Of a stretch of 64,000 nt of DNA, positions 59,547-64,000 are shown in pieces (the first letter of the stretch is position 1; each line of letters starts with the position of its first letter). A program made the position numbers and the translations under genes. The DNA is from Rhizophagus irregularis (lineage: Eukaryota > Glomeromycota > Glomeromycetes > Glomerales > Glomeraceae). The DNA lies in contig NC_089446.1 of assembly GCF_026210795.1 (NCBI RefSeq), positions 2,695,001 through 2,759,000 on the forward strand, read 5' to 3'. Below the pieces are notes generated by a model that ran no database searches, was not told the origin of the DNA, and saw only the letters and a program-made list of their open reading frames with translations.

Positions 59547-61167
59547 CTAATTTTTTTGATCGGCAATTTGTTCATAAACAGAAGCTTTAATAAGATCAAG
59601 ATTTTTATTAGAACAATCATTTGTACTATATGGCATAAAAATAACTTTAGTTCCTGAAGCTTTGGACATCGATGACATTGTTTCAAGATATCGAATTTGC
59701 TAATAGAAGACAAAATTAATTAACAATAAGATACTTAAAATTCGTATATTATTTGGATAAGAACTTACCATAGCAGCTGGTGAATTTAGAAGTTCAGCAG
59801 CCTGTTTCATTAATTTAGCAGCATCAACTAATTAAAAAAATGAGTAAGTAAAGTGAAAATATTAAAGGAAAAATATTGTGTAAAATAAAATTTAAATACC
59901 TTCAGCTTGCGCGGCAATAACTTTACTCTCACCAATTCTCTTTTGTTGAGCAGCTGTTGAAAGAGATTCTTGTAATTCCTTAGAAAACACTATATCTTTA
60001 ATTAAGATACTTTCAACCTATAAAATTTGTTTGAAGTTAAAAAGAGTTACCCGGTCTTAGAAAACTTTCCAAACTAAAAAAGAATTTCAGAATTATTGCA
60101 ATTATATACTTTTACACCCCATCTATTAGCAGGTTCATCGATAGTTTCTTTAATTTCAAAAGCAATTGCATCCCGATTTTCAATACAGTCTTGAAGAATA
60201 CGTGCACCAAGAGTTTGGCGAAGCGTGGTTTGAGTACTATTATTAAATAAAAAAAATTAGCAAATTTCAAATTATATTAAAGAAAACACGAAATTAATAT
60301 AACTAACCGTTCAATAAGAGCTTTACGAACATTCGCAATACCAAACATTGTTTGATAAGGGTCAACTACATGCCAATAGATAACAGAAAAAATTTCAACA
60401 TATACATTATCCTAATTTATATTAAAAAAAAAATCATAAAATTTAATAATATTACAATAAAAAAATAAATAAATAATACAAATAAAAATACCTTTGTCAT
60501 AATATATTGATGTGGAATTTCTGTGATTTGGATCTATTAATTCAAATATGAGATCAAAACGTGATCAAAACAACGAGTTTACCAAAGTATAATAATACCT
60601 TAACATCGACTTTATGAACATGTTCGGTGAACAGATTTACTTTAATCAAACCGGGATCAACGATTTTATAAAATTTACCTTGATTTTTTAAAAAAAAGAA
60701 AAATTAATAATATTCTAGCAGTTTTCCTATTCATAAAAAAAGGTTACTGCATTTACCAAATTGAGTAATTAATCCAACATGGCCTTGTTCAATTTTTTTA
60801 TAAGGACTGGGGCATGGACAAACAGGAATCTATTTAATTAATTAACAATGATAATATTAATTTGGAATAATTAAAATGCTGCGGATCAAATTATAGTAAA
60901 ACTTACTGAGCCAATAAAACCAACACAACTCCCAAGACAATTTAGCATTCCACCATAAAAAGTATGAGAATTATCTGCTATTGGATACTCAGCAGCATAG
61001 GATGGCTGCATTTGCTTTTTACTCTCTGGCTATAATTCATTATTAAAATGGTTAATATAAAAAAAATAAGAGTTTATTATTTGCCTTTTACAAACCTGCG
61101 TGGTTATTAATCCATTAAAACCTTGAGAATTATTAGAGTCATAAGGGTTTGTTGCGCTTGTTGACAT
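59547..61167 (-). CDS. Stomatin-like (band 7/SPFH domain) membrane protein, ten exons
   Basis: Exons: 61167-61096, 61029-60907, 60829-60757, 60678-60599, 60533-60492, 60411-60308, 60236-60110, 60017-59900, 59827-59769 and 59699-59547. All are GT-AG with matching phases, giving 316 residues. An N-terminal 65-residue polar part leads to a cysteine-bearing hydrophobic patch (L-N-C-L-G-S-C-V-G-F-I-G-S, then C-P-C-P) suited to membrane insertion and palmitoylation. The SPFH domain follows (Q-G-H-V-G-L-I, G-K-F-Y-K, V-V-D-P-Y). The helical C-terminal part has A-Q-A-E-V-D-A-A-K and a late M-S-K-A-S-G-T-K-V-I-F-M-P, typical of stomatins. Known of the family: oligomeric scaffolds in cholesterol- or sterol-rich membranes that modulate channels and transporters. 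The exons are unusually small (42-153 nt). Which membrane it serves is not shown by the sequence. Confidence 0.9.
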
Positions 61168-62806
61168 AATTTATTTCTTTTAAAAATTCATGAGAGTAAG
61201 AGGTATTATCTAATATTAAAAGATCGTTGAAATTTGATATGCTTTTTATATTAAAATTGTTTTTAAAAATCATTAATGAAATTTTGCTATTGTGGGACAG
61301 TCAGCAGACTTGATCACATATTGTAATTTGTGTATTTATTTGCACATTTTAATTTTATAATAATGTTAATCCTGGTCAACTGATGTTAACTAACCTTAAT
61401 TAGCTAAATATTATTTTTTTATCTCGCTAAATTTGGCACATTGCCGAAAGTTATTACCGAACTTCCTTGTACGGTTTTTGTGATATATCACGAATAATTC
61501 TAAACATATAAATATGCTAAATTTATTGAAATAAATACGGAAGATGGATATTTTACCATTGAGACTCTTTTCTTGGAAAAATAACAATGTTTTTGTTTGT
61601 TGATTTTCATTCATAAAATCAAATGTCTACAAAAATGTCAGTTTTTATACGACCGAAAAATTTTATTTTTTAATTAGATAAATTATCATTGCTATTCGTA
61701 GCGCCAAAGGGAACTTTCAATGATTTTGCATTTAGGTCAATAATGAGATCTTTTTCAATCCACAAATTATGCATAAGTAGATGTCAACACCAAAGTATGA
61801 ATGATATGAAAGACGATATTTGGACATTAATCCGGAAATTGTCTTATCAATAATTCCTTAAAATACGTTTGTATGAGAGGAGATGACTTAGATTTGGCAA
61901 TTTTATGAATAAACAATTACTGTATCTAATTTGGTAATAATTTGTTTACACTACACCGATCAATGAACTCTTGGCATTGATGTCATGATCATTGAAATAC
62001 AGTGAACGTCGCGACGGAATTTTCAATGATTATGTACCAAAAATCTTTAAGAATAAAATCTTTATTCATTTGCTTTTAGTTTTTCATTAAAAATTCAATA
62101 TGAATCTTTTGATGCAGATTTATCTATGCCAACAAGAATTCTGATTATTAATGCGTTAAGCAAAGCGTATGCCAAGAGGAAATTTGTTCAAAATAAAATA
62201 CTATTGACACTTGCGAATAGAATCACAAAAATTTTGATTAATATGAAATTAAATCAATAATTTGCGTTTTTTTACACTATAAAAAAATCCTACGCACGAA
62301 GCTTAGAGAATATCAAATTTATCGAAAATATATAAAAATTATTAGCCCAACATATCGTTCAATTATTATGAAAACTTTAGGTGATATGTGGTGTAACAAA
62401 TATTCATTACAAATAAACAAAAATAATGTACTATTATTACCATTATATAAATATGTAATAGTTATTTCACGGGAAACCATAGATATCTTGATTACCGCGG
62501 CGGAGCTGAAATCGAGGCTGATTCGTGAATGAAATAACTCGTTTATACCACGAAAACTAACGTCTTGTAACTGATAGACTTTTTAGCTTACATCCATAAA
62601 AATATCAATAAGAAATACTATCTACTATATATTTAAATTAATAATTAGCGTCTTGTCTAAGCCACTTTTTTTGATCAACGGTTGATCATGTTGTCATATC
62701 ACACATTTGGATTGTACTACATTTATGTCATACAAAAACAATTGCGGCTTAAATAGTTTTTTCTCTTTTTTCTTTTCTTCCTGCAATTTGTTGTTATTTT
62801 AAAAAA
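61168..62806. other. Intergenic region between divergent genes
   Basis: Upstream region of both the stomatin gene (-) and an F-box gene (+). It is less AT-biased in places (61680-62200) but has only short frames. A pyrimidine-rich stretch (62760-62785) lies just before the F-box start. Confidence 0.45.
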
Positions 62807-64000
62807 ATGACAAAGTTCAATAAGATCAATATAGACTGTTTTAATCTTATTATTAATGAGCTACGAATGGATAAAAGATCTTTACGCTCTTGTCTTTTAG
62901 TAAATAAAGAATGGTGCAATATTGCAGTCCCAATTTTATGGAAAAATCATTCGTGGTGTAACGAGGACAAACCAGAAAAACTTTTTACAGCAATATTTTC
63001 TTGTTTACCATCCTCTTCAAAACAAATTTTATCCGATTATAATATTAAATTACCCTCAACAAAATCTCCTTTATTCAATTATGTCAGTTTTTGCGAATTT
63101 CCGAAACCCAAAATTATAAATAAAATAATAGGAATTGTTCTTAAAGGAAGATATAATAGAGAGATACTATATGATGGAGAAACATTAGATTATGGAAAAA
63201 CATTATATGATAATGAGAAACTAGATGATAGAGAGGAACTAGATGATAAAGAAGAACTAGATGAAAAAAATATTTTAGAACGAGAAATTTACAAATTGTT
63301 TGTTGAACAATGTAAGGGTGTTAAAGAATTATGTTGGGAAACTTCACAACCTTTACCATTATTCTCAGGAGCTTTAACATGCTTTTCTCAACTCAGTAGT
63401 CTGGATGTTGATGTTGATTTTGTAAATTCTGACGTTCTTTATGAGATGGCACAAATTTGTAGAAATTTGAATAGATTGACTATTAACAATTGTTCTCAAG
63501 ATCTTCCCGGATTAATTTCTTTAATCGATGCTCAAAAGAATTTAAAAAATGTATCACTTTATCCTGCTCATAAGAAAGGAACTTGTAAAGAATTAAGTAA
63601 AGCATTAGCAAGAAAGGGTAGTATGATAAATAATCTTTATTTGGGGCCAATTGGATCTATTTCACCTTCGTTCTTAACATCACTCATTAATCTAAAGGGT
63701 ATAACAATTTATGAGGGTGATGATATTAGGAAAGAGATTGTAGATTTTCAACGTTATCTTGCAATTTCTCAATTTCCAGATCTTCAATATATTTCTATCG
63801 TCGGATTATCTTGCTTTAAAGAGTTGGCACAATTAATTGAAAAAACGAGGGGAAGTATTTCAGAAATTTCTCTTTTTACTTTCAATAGATTCGCTGAAAA
63901 TACGGGATTGTTCATTAAAGCAATTGCAAACAATTGTCCAAAGATTAAAAGTTTGCCCATTTATCTTAGATCAGAAGATTTCATACATGTTAAATCATTA
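62807..64000 (+). CDS. F-box protein, cut by the window end
   Basis: Starts at ATG 62807 after a seven-A run and remains open for 398 codons to base 64000, so the C-terminus is outside the window. The F-box-like start covers residues about 5-45: C-F-N-L-I-I-N-E-L, then R-S-C-L-L-V-N-K-E-W-C, then A-V-P-I-L-W-K. It is followed by an acidic, repeat-encoded insert at residues about 120-155 (L-D-D-R-E-E-L-D-D-K-E-E-L-D) and the family motif E-T-S-Q-P-L-P-L-F. It is closely related along its length to the gene at 12491-13930, which has a shorter acidic stretch at the same place. The expected role is an SCF substrate adaptor; the substrate is unknown. Confidence 0.85.
   Translation, partial: MTKFNKINIDCFNLIINELRMDKRSLRSCLLVNKEWCNIAVPILWKNHSWCNEDKPEKLFTAIFSCLPSSSKQILSDYNIKLPSTKSPLFNYVSFCEFPKPKIINKIIGIVLKGRYNREILYDGETLDYGKTLYDNEKLDDREELDDKEELDEKNILEREIYKLFVEQCKGVKELCWETSQPLPLFSGALTCFSQLSSLDVDVDFVNSDVLYEMAQICRNLNRLTINNCSQDLPGLISLIDAQKNLKNVSLYPAHKKGTCKELSKALARKGSMINNLYLGPIGSISPSFLTSLINLKGITIYEGDDIRKEIVDFQRYLAISQFPDLQYISIVGLSCFKELAQLIEKTRGSISEISLFTFNRFAENTGLFIKAIANNCPKIKSLPIYLRSEDFIHVKSL

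Noticed and set aside
1-64000. tRNA or rRNA genes
   Set aside because: No convincing A-box/B-box pair with cloverleaf arms and no rRNA-like sequence was found by eye. A covariance-model search would settle it.

Overview
This is an AT-rich eukaryotic window with short GT-AG introns of roughly 45-110 bases. It most resembles an arbuscular mycorrhizal fungus (Glomeromycotina, Rhizophagus-like). The reasons are the gene families present (a MATA-type HMG-box protein, fast-evolving F-box proteins, an RNA-dependent RNA polymerase with an N-terminal RRM, and a sterol delta-7 reductase, which is unusual for fungi) and the heavy load of LINE, hAT and TIR-element debris. No database search was possible, so the organism is an inference from family recognition.

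Layout. 1-2502: right part of a TIR element carrying a tandem array of intron-like units. 2503-6135: foldback and MITE-bearing AT-rich DNA. 6136-13930: HMG-box gene (-), a small hypothetical gene (+), an F-box gene (-). 14.6-18.5 kb: F-box and LINE fragments. 18.9-23.2 kb: a MITE, then a complete 2.6 kb TIR element (20602-23208) with a second intron-unit array. 24350-28406: nine-exon RdRP gene (-) with one in-frame stop. 29.7-32.2 kb: a decayed ZNHIT1/Vps71-like gene, another decayed multi-exon gene and a degenerate repeat. 33216-33883: divergent histone H2A (+). 34.96-35.9 kb: F-box pseudogene. 37184-39169: eight-exon DHCR7-like sterol reductase (-). 41409-42971: second F-box gene (+). 44651-45056: small single-pass membrane protein (+). 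48-50 kb: Gag-like and hAT transposase relics. 50607-52542: LINE-type insertion carrying only ORF1, with a 17-bp target duplication. 52.7-58.3 kb: a cluster of small TIR elements, several with exact 8-bp duplications. 59547-61167: ten-exon stomatin/SPFH gene (-). 62807-64000: F-box gene running off the window (+).

The most unusual content is the two arrays at 1-2030 and 21020-22830. Each unit resembles a 31-58 nt exon followed by an 80-94 nt intron. The 5' splice site (GTAAGT) sits in the loop of one hairpin, a TACTAAC/TACTAAT branch-site-like motif lies in a second hairpin, and a T-rich tract plus TAG closes the unit. The exon segments of at least one subtype are themselves hairpins. Stem changes between copies are often compensatory. 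Array B lies inside a TA-flanked TIR element, and array A sits next to a related TIR end.

The host genes do not form an obvious pathway. They are independent nuclear genes separated by repeat-rich DNA.
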